A stretch of 64,000 nucleotides of DNA from Leclercia adecarboxylata (GTDB taxonomy: Bacteria > Pseudomonadota > Gammaproteobacteria > Enterobacterales > Enterobacteriaceae), in NCBI RefSeq assembly GCF_006171285.1, contig NZ_CP040889.1, positions 2,418,001 through 2,482,000 of the forward strand, read 5' to 3'. The number at the start of each line of letters is the position of its first letter. Positions within the stretch are counted from its first letter, which is position 1. A program made the translations under genes and the position numbers. The notes under the pieces are model-generated. The model ran no database searches, was not told where the DNA came from, and was given only the letters and a program-made list of their open reading frames with translations. Positions 16,885 to 28,174 of the stretch are shown here, piece after piece.

Positions 16885-17456
16885 GTCAGCGCCCCCCCTT
16901 TACGACATTGTGCGAAGTGCAGAATGTCCTCCGCCAGTCGCTGGGCGGTGTCGACATCTGCCTGGCTGCGGTTCACCAGCATCCGGCTGAGGCAGCCCTC
17001 CAGGATTAGATCCATCTGCTTTGCCACCATCGCCGGGTCGTCCACTTCAAGCGTGGTCAGCAGCTCATGGGTAAAGTCATGTGAGGCGCGTTTTTGCTGG
17101 TCGGCAAGCTGGTGAATAGGGTGGCCCGGATCCGGGAAAAAGGTACAGGCGGCAATAAACAGACAGCCTGGGTAGCGGTGATTGCGCACGCAGTCGGTGA
17201 GCGCGGAATAGCGCGCCATTAACTTTTGTTCCGCCGAGAGGTCAGGGTTAAGCATCAGCTGCCTGCGCCAGATGTCCACCTGCTGGCTGAGGTAGCGCAG
17301 GGCATCGTACAGCAGAGCCTCTTTATCGGGCCAGAAACGGCGGAGTTCATCCAGAGGATAATTAATACGTTCAGCGACCATTTCCAGCGAGGTACTGGCT
17401 ATCCCTTGAATTTCAAGCAATTGCAGGGTTGCGCCCAGAACATCTTCACGTTGCAC
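16881..17456 (-). CDS. yjdC: TetR-family regulator YjdC
   Basis: 191 residues from a GTG (reads [15 protein letters not shown]), the same length and start as E. coli YjdC; a longer frame to 17546 has no family support. The N-terminal helix-turn-helix is atypical for TetR ([27 protein letters not shown]). The C-terminal domain is the conserved YjdC type ([21 protein letters not shown]). It sits 46 bp downstream of dsbD on the same strand, as in E. coli. Regulatory target not established. Confidence 0.92.
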   Translation of the reverse strand: MQREDVLGATLQLLEIQGIASTSLEMVAERINYPLDELRRFWPDKEALLYDALRYLSQQVDIWRRQLMLNPDLSAEQKLMARYSALTDCVRNHRYPGCLFIAACTFFPDPGHPIHQLADQQKRASHDFTHELLTTLEVDDPAMVAKQMDLILEGCLSRMLVNRSQADVDTAQRLAEDILHFAQCRKGGALT

Positions 17457-17502
17457 GGTTTTCTCCTCCGTTACTTTCGTACTTTCCCGCTTAAAGTGTC
17501 GT

Positions 17503-19200
17503 TTACGGTTGGCGATCGCGCAAATGCGCGCTGAATGCGGCGGCATCCATAAAGCCCGTTACCCGTTGAGCGGACTGCTCCTTACCCTGAGCATTAAAAA
17601 ACAGGATGGTAGGCAGGCCGAGCACCTTAAGCTCATTCAGCAGGACCTTATCCTCCGGGCCGTTCGCCGTGACGTTAGCCTGCAGGAGGACGGTATCTTT
17701 CAGCGCGTTTTGCACCTGTGGGTCGCTAAAGGTGTATTTTTCAAACTCTTTGCAGGCGACGCACCAGTCGGCGTAGAGGTCGAGCATCACCGGTTTGCCC
17801 TGCGCCTGCGCCAGCGCGTGATGTAATTCGTCGACGTTCCTGACCGGCGTGAAATTCAGGTGCGCCTGGCTTTGCGCGGCCGGCGCGCCAAACACCCAGT
17901 CCTGTAGCGGGCGCACGCTAACCAGCGCGGCAGCCAGCAGCAGGATCTGCACAACGCGGACCCACGGCTTGCGGGCACTGAGGCTGCTGATAAATGCCCA
18001 ACTAAAGAATGCCACCCCCAGCATGGCCCACAGGCGCATCCCCCAGACATCGCCGATCACGCGTTCCAGCAGGAACACCGGCAGCGCCAGGATCACAAAG
18101 CCAAACGCGGTTTTGACCGTTTCCATCCACGGGCCACTTTTGGGCAGCAGGCGGTTGCCGAATACCGTCACCAGAATCAGCGGCAGACCCATTCCCAAGG
18201 CGTAAAGATAGAGCGTGCCGCCGCCGAGCCACATATTACCGCTCTGGGCGATATAGAGCAGGATCGCGCTGAGCGGGGCGGTGGTGCAGGGCGAACAGAT
18301 CAGCCCGGCGATAGCGCCCATCGCAAATACCCCGCTCATGGAACCACCCTGCTGACGGTTACTCATCAGGGTTAAGCGGGTTTGCAGGGAAGAGGGCAGC
18401 TGCAGGCTGAAGAGGCCAAACATGGAGATCGCCAGCAGGATAAACACCACTGACAGCCCGATAAGCACCCACGGATGCTGCAGTGCGGCCTGGAACTGGA
18501 GCCCGGCTGCCGCCACGATCAGGCCAAGCGCGGTATAGGTAAGCGCCATCCCCTGTACGTAGATAAACGCCAGCAGCAGCGCGCGGGCGGTGGAGAGACG
18601 TTGCTTGCCCCCGAGCACGATGCCGGAGATAAGCGGATACATCGGCAATACGCAGGGGGTGAAGGCGATGCCGATGCCGATCAGAAGGGCCCAGAGGGCG
18701 GAGAAGGGCAGTTCACTGCCGCTTTCGCCCGTCACCCCTGAGGGGAGAGGGGAAACTGCCGGTTGGTCAGTTGCGGTAACTTCGCTCAGCGGCACGACTT
18801 TGGTTTCTGGCGGATAGCATAAGCCCGCGTCGGCACAGCCCTGATAGGTGACCGTCAGGGTGGCACCTTTATCAGCCTGAGTGACCGTTACCGGGACAGA
18901 CAGCTGGCCGCGGTAGATTTCGCTTTTACCGTAAAATTCGTCTTCGTGCGCCACGCCTGCGGGCAGCTGGAGCTCACCGACCTGTGCCTGAGCGGGCGTA
19001 ATGCTGATCTGTTTGCGATAGAGGTAGTAACCCTCCTTCACAGTCCAGTTGAGATTCAGTTCATGTTGGTTTTGCTGAAAGTCGAACACGAAAGCCTGAT
19101 CGGCTGGCGTGAAGTTCGAGCGGCCGGGTGCATCAAACAACCCGGCAAAAACTGATGTGCTGCACAGCAGCAGGATCAGCGTAAGGACGCGTTGAGCCAT
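17503..19200 (-). CDS. dsbD: Thiol:disulfide interchange protein DsbD
   Basis: 565 residues, the same length as E. coli DsbD. Signal peptide ([19 protein letters not shown]), an N-terminal periplasmic immunoglobulin-like domain with its redox pair ([14 protein letters not shown]), a central eight-helix membrane domain with paired cysteines ([21 protein letters not shown]), and a C-terminal thioredoxin domain with [10 protein letters not shown]. It carries electrons from cytoplasmic thioredoxin to periplasmic DsbC/DsbG/CcmG. The start overlaps the cutA end by 25 bp, so the two are translationally linked. Confidence 0.98.
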   Translation of the reverse strand: MAQRVLTLILLLCSTSVFAGLFDAPGRSNFTPADQAFVFDFQQNQHELNLNWTVKEGYYLYRKQISITPAQAQVGELQLPAGVAHEDEFYGKSEIYRGQLSVPVTVTQADKGATLTVTYQGCADAGLCYPPETKVVPLSEVTATDQPAVSPLPSGVTGESGSELPFSALWALLIGIGIAFTPCVLPMYPLISGIVLGGKQRLSTARALLLAFIYVQGMALTYTALGLIVAAAGLQFQAALQHPWVLIGLSVVFILLAISMFGLFSLQLPSSLQTRLTLMSNRQQGGSMSGVFAMGAIAGLICSPCTTAPLSAILLYIAQSGNMWLGGGTLYLYALGMGLPLILVTVFGNRLLPKSGPWMETVKTAFGFVILALPVFLLERVIGDVWGMRLWAMLGVAFFSWAFISSLSARKPWVRVVQILLLAAALVSVRPLQDWVFGAPAAQSQAHLNFTPVRNVDELHHALAQAQGKPVMLDLYADWCVACKEFEKYTFSDPQVQNALKDTVLLQANVTANGPEDKVLLNELKVLGLPTILFFNAQGKEQSAQRVTGFMDAAAFSAHLRDRQP

Positions 19201-19499
19201 GAGAGATAGTCGTTATCACCGTGGAGCACTGGCAGCACCAGCAGTTCCGGGGTCTGGTAAGGATGATGCGATTTGAGGCAGTCGAGGAGTGCTTGCTGAT
19301 GGGCCACGCTGGATTTAAGCAGCATCTGCACTTCATACTCCTGTTCCAGCTTGCCTTCCCAGTAGTAAAGGGAGGTGGCGCCGGGGAGGATGGTCACGCA
19401 GGCCGCGAGCTTTTCTGCCAGGACTTTGGCAGCCAGATCCTGAGCGGTAGCTTCATCAGGGGCGGTACAGAGTACAACAACAGTGTCAGGCATATTCAC
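19176..19499 (-). CDS. cutA: Divalent-cation tolerance protein CutA
   Basis: 107 residues from a GTG at 19499; an ATG two codons in (19493) is an alternative. E. coli CutA has a slightly longer, poorly conserved N-terminus (112). The core [36 protein letters not shown] and [13 protein letters not shown] is nearly identical to the family. A small trimeric ferredoxin-like protein linked genetically to copper tolerance. It precedes and overlaps dsbD. Confidence 0.95.
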   Translation of the reverse strand: MNMPDTVVVLCTAPDEATAQDLAAKVLAEKLAACVTILPGATSLYYWEGKLEQEYEVQMLLKSSVAHQQALLDCLKSHHPYQTPELLVLPVLHGDNDYLSWLNASLR

Positions 19500-19563
19500 A
19501 GGTCGACCTCGTTATCGCGAAAAAAAATCACTATATCACGACGGGCCGCTGCTCATTAATGAA

Positions 19564-19584
19564 TCGGGCCGCTAAGCGGCCCGA
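19564..19584 (-). terminator. Hairpin after dcuA
   Basis: A 9-bp GC-rich stem (TCGGGCCGC / GCGGCCCGA) with a 3-base loop, 30 bp beyond the dcuA stop. The T-tract is weak on the minus strand. Confidence 0.6.
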
Positions 19585-19613
19585 CTTTAACTCTTTTTAC
19601 AGCCAAAAAAGGT

Positions 19614-20915
19614 TTACAGCACAATCCCGCCGATGATGAAGCCGAGGATCACGCACAGGGTAATAGCAATCACGCCCGGGATCAGGAAGGCGTGGTTAAA
19701 CACGTATTTACCAATGCGGGTCGAGCCGGTGTCATCCATTTCGACGGCTGCAAGCAGGGTCGGGTAGGTTGGCAGCACAAACAGCGCGGAAACGGCAGCA
19801 AACGAGGCGATTGCAGTCAGCGGAGAAACGCCCAGCATCAGTGCCGCAGGCATCAGCGCCTTGGTGGTGGCCGCCTGAGAGTAGAGCAGGGTAGCCGCAA
19901 AGAACAGCACCACCGCCAGCAACCACGGGTAGTTATGCAGCAGGTCGCCCGCAACGGTCTGGATATCGGTGATGTGGGCTTTGACGAAGGTATCGCCCAG
20001 CCAGGCCACGCCCAGTACGCACACGCAGGCGCTCATACCGGATTTGAAGGTGCTGGCATTAAGCACTTCGCTGGTGTCGATTTTACAGGTGATGCTAATC
20101 AGCGTAGCGATGGTCAGCATGAACACCACGATGGCTTCGTTACGCGGCAGGACCGGATTCTGGATCAGCCCAACGGTATCGCTGATGGCGGTTGCATAGA
20201 ACATCACCGCGACGATGCCGATCAGGAACAGCAGCACGGAGCGTTTAGCGTGTGGCTTCAGGATAAACGCCTGGCTACCGCGCAGTTTCACTTCACCTTT
20301 TGCCAGACGCTCCTGATAAACCGGATCGTCTTTCAGTTCGGCGCCGAGGAAGTTACAGACCACTGCGGTGATCATCACCGCAATCAGGGTCACCGGAATA
20401 CAGATCGCCAGCAGCGTCAGGTAGCTCACGCCCAGCGGTTCAAGAATACCGGCAAAGAACACCACTGCCGCCGAGATTGGCGAGGCGGTAATCGCAATCT
20501 GCGAGGCGACAACGGCAATAGAAAGCGGACGGGACGGACGGATGCCCTGCTCTTTCGCCACTTCGGTAATCACCGGCAGGGTAGAGAACGCGGTATGGCC
20601 GGTACCGGCCAGGATGGTCATAAACCAGGTGACCAGCGGAGCAAGGAAGGTGATGTATTTCGGGTGGCGGCGCAGCATACGCTCCGCCAGGCTCACCAGG
20701 TAATCCATACCGCCTGCAACCTGCATGGCTGCGATAGCGGCGATAACCGCCATGATGATTTCAATAACGTCAAACGGGATAGCGCCTGGTTTAATTTGAA
20801 AAAAGAGAGTGAGGACAAGCACGCCGAGGCCGCCGGCGAAACCGATACCGATCCCTCCGAGCCTTGCGCCTAAGTATATCGCCAACAAGACGATGACGAG
20901 TTCTGCTCCGAACAT
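19614..20915 (-). CDS. dcuA: Anaerobic C4-dicarboxylate transporter DcuA
   Basis: 433 residues, full family length, with 10-12 membrane segments and near-identity to E. coli DcuA (MFGAELVIVLLAIYLGARLG at the start, GVIAITLCVILGFIIGGIVL at the end). It exchanges aspartate, fumarate, malate and succinate across the inner membrane. It lies downstream of aspA on the same strand, with a terminator-like hairpin between them. Together they feed fumarate to the frd genes encoded at 44.5-47.9 kb. Confidence 0.97.
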   Translation of the reverse strand: MFGAELVIVLLAIYLGARLGGIGIGFAGGLGVLVLTLFFQIKPGAIPFDVIEIIMAVIAAIAAMQVAGGMDYLVSLAERMLRRHPKYITFLAPLVTWFMTILAGTGHTAFSTLPVITEVAKEQGIRPSRPLSIAVVASQIAITASPISAAVVFFAGILEPLGVSYLTLLAICIPVTLIAVMITAVVCNFLGAELKDDPVYQERLAKGEVKLRGSQAFILKPHAKRSVLLFLIGIVAVMFYATAISDTVGLIQNPVLPRNEAIVVFMLTIATLISITCKIDTSEVLNASTFKSGMSACVCVLGVAWLGDTFVKAHITDIQTVAGDLLHNYPWLLAVVLFFAATLLYSQAATTKALMPAALMLGVSPLTAIASFAAVSALFVLPTYPTLLAAVEMDDTGSTRIGKYVFNHAFLIPGVIAITLCVILGFIIGGIVL

Positions 20916-20984
20916 AAGTGCCTACCTTGCTTATTAACAAGTTGATATTAAATTGTTGTGTTTTGGTAACGCCTAAAAAGAAAA

Positions 20985-21008
20985 AAGGCACGTCATCTGA
21001 CGTGCCTT
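20985..21008 (-). terminator. Terminator between aspA and dcuA
   Basis: A 10-bp stem (AAGGCACGTC / GACGTGCCTT) with a 4-base loop. On the minus strand it is followed by TTTTCTTTTTAGG. It lies 22 bp after the aspA stop, so dcuA needs readthrough or its own promoter. Confidence 0.85.
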
Positions 21009-21029
21009 CATGAAGTTTAACCTGAACTG

Positions 21030-22466
21030 TTATTGTTCACTTTCATCCGTATATCTTTTTGCTTTATAGGCCGGGTGCATTAAGTTTTGCGCCGAGAAGA
21101 TATCATCCAGCTCGGCTTCTGTCAGCAGTCCGCGCTCAAGTACGACCTCTCGTACGCTCTTACCGGTTTCAGCACAGATTTTACCGACGATGTCGCCGTT
21201 GTGGTGACCGATGAACGGGTTAAGGTAAGTCACGATACCGATAGAGTTATATACATAACTTTCACAAACCGCTTTGTTGGCCGTGATGCCGTTAACGCAT
21301 TTTTCCAGCAGGTTGTAGCAGGCGTTAGTCAGGATGTGGATGGATTCGAACATCGCCTGGCCAATCACTGGCTCCATTACGTTCAGCTGCAGCTGGCCCG
21401 CTTCGGAGGCCATGGTAACGGTAATGTCGTTGCCGATGACTTTAAAGCACACCTGGTTTACCACTTCCGGCACGACCGGGTTCACTTTGGCTGGCATGAT
21501 GGACGAGCCCGCCTGCAGTTCCGGCAGGTTGATTTCGTTCAGACCGGCACGTGGCCCGGAAGAGAGCAGACGCAGGTCATTACAGATTTTGGACAGTTTC
21601 ACCGCCAGGCGTTTCAGCGCGCTGTGCACCATTACGTAGGCACCGCAGTCGGAGGTGGCTTCAATCAGGTCTTCCGCCGGCACAACGGCCAGGTTGGAGA
21701 CTTCGGCCAGCTTCTGCACCGCCAGCTGCTGATAGCCATCCGGGGTATTCAGGCGCGTACCAATCGCCGTTGCCCCAAGGTTCACCTCAAGCAGCAGTTC
21801 AGAGGTGCGCATCAGGTTGCGGGTCTCTTCATTCAGCAGCACGTTAAACGCGTGGAACTCCTGACCGAGGGTCATTGGTACCGCGTCCTGCAGCTGGGTA
21901 CGCCCCATTTTCAGGATGTCCTGGAATTCGACAGCCTTGTTCTGGAAACCTTCCCCCAGCTGGTTAATCGCATCAACCAGCTTCACGACAGAGGCGTACA
22001 CGGCGATACGGAAACCGGTCGGGTAGGCGTCGTTGGTGGACTGGCATTTATTGACGTGATCGTTCGGGTTCAGGTACTGGTACTCACCTTTCTGGTGGCC
22101 CATCAGCTCAAGGCCGATGTTTGCCAGTACCTCGTTGGTATTCATGTTCACTGATGTACCCGCGCCGCCCTGATAGACGTCGACCGGGAATTGGTCCATG
22201 CACTTGCCGTTGTTCAGCACTTCATCGCAGGCGGCGATGATGGTATTGGCGATGTTTTTAGGAATGGTTTGCAGCTCTTTGTTCGCCATGGCTGCCGCTT
22301 TCTTCACCATCACCATGCCACGGACAAACTCAGGGATGTCGCTGATTTTGCTGTTGCTGATGTAGAAGTTTTCAATCGCTCTCAGAGTGTGAACACCATA
22401 GTAGGCATCCGCTGGAACTTCCCTGGTACCCAACAAATCTTCTTCGATACGAATGTTGTTTAACAT
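21030..22466 (-). CDS. aspA: Aspartate ammonia-lyase
   Basis: 478 residues, identical in length to E. coli AspA. The fumarase/aspartase signature [11 protein letters not shown] is intact, with the catalytic Ser in that flexible loop, and the N-terminus ([22 protein letters not shown]) is standard. It converts aspartate to fumarate and ammonia in the cytoplasm. Divergent from fxsA, with a CRP-like site in the shared upstream region. The middle part ([20 protein letters not shown]) differs more from E. coli than the rest. Confidence 0.98.
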   Translation of the reverse strand: MLNNIRIEEDLLGTREVPADAYYGVHTLRAIENFYISNSKISDIPEFVRGMVMVKKAAAMANKELQTIPKNIANTIIAACDEVLNNGKCMDQFPVDVYQGGAGTSVNMNTNEVLANIGLELMGHQKGEYQYLNPNDHVNKCQSTNDAYPTGFRIAVYASVVKLVDAINQLGEGFQNKAVEFQDILKMGRTQLQDAVPMTLGQEFHAFNVLLNEETRNLMRTSELLLEVNLGATAIGTRLNTPDGYQQLAVQKLAEVSNLAVVPAEDLIEATSDCGAYVMVHSALKRLAVKLSKICNDLRLLSSGPRAGLNEINLPELQAGSSIMPAKVNPVVPEVVNQVCFKVIGNDITVTMASEAGQLQLNVMEPVIGQAMFESIHILTNACYNLLEKCVNGITANKAVCESYVYNSIGIVTYLNPFIGHHNGDIVGKICAETGKSVREVVLERGLLTEAELDDIFSAQNLMHPAYKAKRYTDESEQ

Positions 22467-22651
22467 GTGAACCTTCTTTTCAAGCTGCCGATTGATGTAC
22501 TAAACACACAGTACATATGTGGTTATGTCTATTTTCTGACCGACGATTATCCCCTGAATCGACCAGATACCCGGAATGATATGCTGATGATAGCGAAATG
22601 CCGTAACCTGGATCACTTATTATGGAGCCCGCGACATGATATTTATTAATC

Positions 22652-22667
22652 TGTGAAATGAATCACC
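22652..22667. promoter_or_regulatory. CRP-binding-site candidate between aspA and fxsA
   Basis: TGTGA-N6-TCACC at 22652-22667 matches the CRP consensus TGTGA-N6-TCACA at 9 of 10 positions. It lies in the 335-bp aspA/fxsA intergenic region, 186 bp from the aspA start and 135 bp from the fxsA start; aspA of E. coli is CRP-activated. Apart from this the intergenic stretch (22467-22801) shows no gene, only AT-rich promoter-like sequence. Confidence 0.6.
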
Positions 22668-22801
22668 GCTTTAATATTTCCAGAAAAAATATCCGTGCAA
22701 ACCGATTGAATTTTGACTAAACGCCTCCATTTCTGACAGACGCGAATCGCAAATTGATACCGACAGGGGCCATAAAGGCGTCTGCCACACAGGAGAAGCC
22801 A

Positions 22802-23272
22802 GTGCGCTGGATACCGTTAGCTGCAATCTTTCTCTATGTTTACATAGAGATTTCTATTTTTATTCAGGTCGCCCACGTATTGGGCGTCCTGCTGACGCTG
22901 ATACTGGTGATTTTTACCTCGGTAATTGGCATGTCGCTGGTGCGCAATCAGGGTTTCAAAAACTTCCTGTTAATGCAGCAGAAGATGGCCGCAGGGGAGA
23001 GTCCGGCTGCGGAGATGATCAAAAGCGTATCGCTGATTATCGGCGGTATTTTGCTGATTATTCCCGGATTTTTCACCGACTTCCTCGGCCTGCTGCTGCT
23101 TGTCCCGCCAGTGCAAAAGCTCCTGACGCTGAAGCTGATGCCGCATTTGCGTTTTAACCGTATGCCGGGCGGTGGTTTCAGCACCGGTACGGGCGGTGGC
23201 GAGACGTTTGACGGGGAATATCACCGTAAGGATGATCAGCGCGACCGTCTGGACCATAAAGACGACCGTTGA
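22802..23272 (+). CDS. fxsA: FxsA membrane protein (phage T7 exclusion suppressor)
   Basis: 156 residues from a GTG at 22802 preceded by AGGAG; the ATG-like frame further upstream adds 16 unrelated residues. Four hydrophobic segments (FLYVYIEISIFIQVAHVLGV; LLTLILVIFTSVIG; SLIIGGILLIIPGFF; GLLLLVPPVQ) and a Gly-rich, then charged tail (YHRKDDQRDRLDHKDDR). Known from E. coli as the protein whose overproduction relieves F-plasmid exclusion of phage T7; its normal role is unclear. Divergent from aspA. Confidence 0.95.
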   Translation: MRWIPLAAIFLYVYIEISIFIQVAHVLGVLLTLILVIFTSVIGMSLVRNQGFKNFLLMQQKMAAGESPAAEMIKSVSLIIGGILLIIPGFFTDFLGLLLLVPPVQKLLTLKLMPHLRFNRMPGGGFSTGTGGGETFDGEYHRKDDQRDRLDHKDDR

Positions 23273-23278
23273 TTTTTT

Positions 23279-23345
23279 GCCGGATGGCGCTGCGCTTATC
23301 CGGCCTGGGGAATCTGTAGGCCCGGTAAGCGAAGCGCCACCGGGC
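23279..23345. repeat. BIME: pair of inverted REP sequences
   Basis: Two REP units in opposite orientation (23279-23306, beginning GCCGGATGGCGCTGCG; and 23318-23345, AGGCCCGGTAAGCG...). They fill the gap between the convergent genes fxsA and yjeH, the usual location of enterobacterial REPs. Confidence 0.85.
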
Positions 23346-23350
23346 GTAAC

Positions 23351-24589
23351 TTACACCGCACTCCGCTTCGGCAAAAACAGCCACAATCCCGCCAGCATCA
23401 CGATAGCGTAGAGACTCTTCCATCCCACCATCGCCAGCAGCAGCAAACAGAGTACTCCGCCAATCACCGCCAGCGCTTTATAGCGGCCTTTCAGCAGACG
23501 ACATCCCGCCAGCATGCACAGCAGGTAGATCATAATGAAAATGCCGTTGGCATAGACGATAAGCGCGTCGAGGTTGATGTCCAGCCAGTAGATAGCCAGC
23601 GTACTTAGCACACAGCAGCCCAGCACCGTATTCAGGGCGTTGAGCGGCAGCTGACGTTTCGACAGTCGTGCGAGACGGCTTTCCGGCTTGTATAGGGCCT
23701 GGGACCAGACCAGTCGGGCAAAGCTCTGGATGTAAATATTCAGGCTGGCAAAGCAGGCCAGATAGCCAATGACGCAGGCAATCCACAGCGCCTTCACGCC
23801 AAACAACTGTACCACGATGGCAGGAAGCGAAGCCGCTGCCGCCATCTCGGCACCGTAGGCGGTAAAGTGGAGTACCAGCACCGTACAGGCCCAGTAGACC
23901 GTGCCTGCCAGCAGCAGACCGATCATCAGGGCGCGCGGAAAATCCCGTTCCGGCTGTTTAAATTCGGAAGCCAGATGGGCAAAAGCCTCGAGGCCGACAA
24001 AACACCAGAACATCACAGAAAGCGCCGCGAAAAGCTGCGAGTGGTTGATATCTGTGACCGCAGGGAAGGGGATCTTTGAAACTTCAATATCTCCCGCCCA
24101 CCAGATGGCGGCAATCAGCGCCACAATCAGAATGGCGACCAGGGTTTGCAGGTTGGCGCTGGAGCTGGCTCCACGTGAGCCAACCCACCAGACGATGGCC
24201 AGGGTGCCCAACTCGGCCAGTAACAGCTGCGCGTCGTGCCAGCCAAAGAGGGCCTGACCGAAGCCCGTCGCGATATGCAGAGCGGCAGGCAAACCCACGG
24301 GAATGACGGAAAGGAACAGCCAGCCGGTGACGCGCTCCAGACGCGGGCCAAACGCCATCCCGACAAAGTGCGCTACACCACCCGCGCTCGGGAAGTGACG
24401 CCCGAGAATGGCAAAGACAATTGCCACCGGGAAGACCAGCACGATGAGCACCGGCCACGCCCACAGGCTGTTATCACCCGCCACCAGGGCTGCCAGCGCA
24501 GGCACGGCAAAAACCCCCGTACCTAATAAAGACGTTGAAAGTAAGCCAACACCCTGCGCGAGTCCCAGCTCCTGTTTGAGTCCACTCAT
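23351..24589 (-). CDS. yjeH: Methionine/branched-chain amino-acid exporter YjeH
   Basis: 412 residues from the ATG at 24589 (MSGLKQELGLAQGVGLLST), with AGGACA upstream; this matches the E. coli start, and the longer frame is not conserved. Twelve hydrophobic helices of the APC superfamily, with the first-helix motif LLGTGVFAVPALAA. E. coli YjeH exports L-methionine and branched-chain amino acids. Divergent from groES, whose promoter lies within its upstream region. Confidence 0.95.
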   Translation of the reverse strand: MSGLKQELGLAQGVGLLSTSLLGTGVFAVPALAALVAGDNSLWAWPVLIVLVFPVAIVFAILGRHFPSAGGVAHFVGMAFGPRLERVTGWLFLSVIPVGLPAALHIATGFGQALFGWHDAQLLLAELGTLAIVWWVGSRGASSSANLQTLVAILIVALIAAIWWAGDIEVSKIPFPAVTDINHSQLFAALSVMFWCFVGLEAFAHLASEFKQPERDFPRALMIGLLLAGTVYWACTVLVLHFTAYGAEMAAAASLPAIVVQLFGVKALWIACVIGYLACFASLNIYIQSFARLVWSQALYKPESRLARLSKRQLPLNALNTVLGCCVLSTLAIYWLDINLDALIVYANGIFIMIYLLCMLAGCRLLKGRYKALAVIGGVLCLLLLAMVGWKSLYAIVMLAGLWLFLPKRSAV

Positions 24590-24655
24590 TCCATTGTCCT
24601 GCCGCCAACAAAAGAGAGGCGATGGTAACACTTTCACAAATTTTTTTTCGACTAC

Positions 24656-25060
<405 letters not shown>

Positions 25061-25077
25061 TCCGCGAACGACACTGA

Positions 25078-26751
<1,674 letters not shown>

Positions 26752-26783
26752 TCATGTTGTTCTGCACCTCGCAGAAATGAATA

Positions 26784-26816
26784 AACCCCCGGTCAGAAAT
26801 GATCGGGGGTTTTTCT
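26784..26816 (+). terminator. Terminator of groESL
   Basis: AACCCCC...GGGGGTT stem with a GTCA/TGAT inner part and GAAA loop, followed by TTTTCTTTT, 32 bp after the groL stop. Confidence 0.93.
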
Positions 26817-26888
26817 TTTGGTCATCTTTTTAGTATAAGGTTTAGACGCGGGCAGCACGTGCCCAGCTTATTGAAAACGAGGAATAAC

Positions 26889-27242
26889 ATGCGCGTTAAA
26901 GTGGGTGCAGGGATAGTAGCAGCAGCGTTGCTGCTGGCGGGTTGTAGTTCCGGTAACGAACTGTCTGCTGGTGGGCAGAGCGTTCGCTTTGTGGAAGATA
27001 AGCCGGGCAGTGAATGTCAGCTGGTCGGTACCGCAACCGGTAAACAAAGTAACTGGCTCTCAGGGCAGCATGGCGAAGAGGGCGGTTCGATGCGCGGCGC
27101 GGCAAACGCGCTGCGTAATCAGGCGGCAGAGATGGGCGGAAACGTGATTTATGGCGTGAGCAGTCCGACACAAGGGATGTTGTCGAGCTTTGTCCCGACC
27201 GCCAGCGAGATGCAGGGTCAGGTTTATAAGTGCCCGAACTAA
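26889..27242 (+). CDS. yjeI: DUF4156 lipoprotein YjeI
   Basis: 117 residues from the ATG at 26889 (AACGAGG upstream); the longer frame starts inside the groL terminator. Lipobox LLLAGC at residues 15-20. The remainder (QSNWLSGQHGEEGGSMRGAA, MGGNVIYGVSSPTQGMLSS) is the DUF4156 domain and nearly identical to E. coli YjeI. A predicted envelope lipoprotein of unknown function, in its normal place downstream of groL. Confidence 0.93.
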   Translation: MRVKVGAGIVAAALLLAGCSSGNELSAGGQSVRFVEDKPGSECQLVGTATGKQSNWLSGQHGEEGGSMRGAANALRNQAAEMGGNVIYGVSSPTQGMLSSFVPTASEMQGQVYKCPN

Positions 27243-27246
27243 GGTG

Positions 27247-27282
27247 ATACTCCTCTCTCCGTTTGAGTAGAGAGAGGAGTAT
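27247..27282. terminator. Hairpin between convergent yjeI and yjeJ-like genes
   Basis: A perfect 13-bp inverted repeat (ATACTCCTCTCTC / GAGAGAGGAGTAT) with a 10-base loop directly after the yjeI stop. There is no clear T-run, so it may act as a bidirectional or RNA-stabilising hairpin. Confidence 0.65.
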
Positions 27283-27287
27283 GGCTA

Positions 27288-28151
27288 TCATGAATTAAGC
27301 GTAGCTTGTGTTTCAAGGTAGAAAGCGTGAAGAGGCCGCAGGCACTCTTCCAGGGTCAGCATTTTTCCGGAATGTGAAGAAATAATTCTGCTAAATATCT
27401 GGCAGGGTTCAGCGTCGTTATGCATTGATTTTAGTTTAGGGCTTTTGTCGATTAAACTCATTACAATACTATTTTCAGTTTCAGATAAATGCGGGGCACT
27501 AGTTTTGATCACTGCACCAGAAATTATCTTTTTACCGGCTGTTGTTTCACAACAGAATAATACTCCAAGGTAATGGGTAAATAAGTTAAGTTTCCAACTA
27601 TCCTGCGTATACTGCTGATAATCAATATTTGGGACTTTTGTTAAATCCACTGCATATAACATCAGAAATTCAAGATTTGAACTTAGGTATTTAATTATAT
27701 TATTATCTTCAGAATTTTCTAATGCCTGCCGAATACCTACCAACAATGCTTCCACCTGCATATCATCAATACGTAATGATACGACTTCTTCATTTTGTAA
27801 AACCAAAATAATGGTGCACCATGTTTCAGCAGGTTTCAGAGTAATAGACATAATACGCTGAGCAGGATTTGGTTGCTCAATTTCAGACATATCAATCAAT
27901 GGGGTATGTGTTACAAAATCTTCATTATAGGTAATCAGTTCAGATTTATAATCATCACCTTTATGTTCAAGGCGCTGAATAATAATCTGAAGGCGGCTTT
28001 GCAAAATTAATAGAAGATCCGAAAGAATATTTGCCTGTAAATAATATGTCTGGCAAAATTGGTTATTAAGCTTGATTTTTAACATTAACGCTAGAAAATT
28101 TCCAGCATGCGTAATACTTGCAGTATTGAATCCGATAAATTTTTCTTGCAT
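27288..28151 (-). CDS. yjeJ: YjeJ-like protein, unknown function
   Basis: 287 residues, no signal peptide or strong membrane segment. It begins MQEKFIGFNTASITHAGNF and ends EECLRPLHAFYLETQATL. Length and position (convergent with yjeI, before epmB on the same strand) match E. coli yjeJ, an uncharacterised protein of about 289 residues. The base composition is AT-rich, like the accessory genes that follow, so it could instead belong to the microcin locus. It has no immunity-like transmembrane features. Assignment rests mainly on position and partial recollection of the family. Confidence 0.55.
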   Translation of the reverse strand: MQEKFIGFNTASITHAGNFLALMLKIKLNNQFCQTYYLQANILSDLLLILQSRLQIIIQRLEHKGDDYKSELITYNEDFVTHTPLIDMSEIEQPNPAQRIMSITLKPAETWCTIILVLQNEEVVSLRIDDMQVEALLVGIRQALENSEDNNIIKYLSSNLEFLMLYAVDLTKVPNIDYQQYTQDSWKLNLFTHYLGVLFCCETTAGKKIISGAVIKTSAPHLSETENSIVMSLIDKSPKLKSMHNDAEPCQIFSRIISSHSGKMLTLEECLRPLHAFYLETQATLNS

Positions 28152-28174
28152 GGGCTTTTCCTTTTTCCCGATAA

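Noticed and set aside
19692..20873. 393-codon frame antisense to dcuA
   Set aside because: His/Gln/Gly-rich low-complexity translation with no ribosome-binding site, a shadow of dcuA.
21087..22154. 355-codon frame antisense to aspA
   Set aside because: Shadow of a codon-biased gene; no motif and no conserved start.
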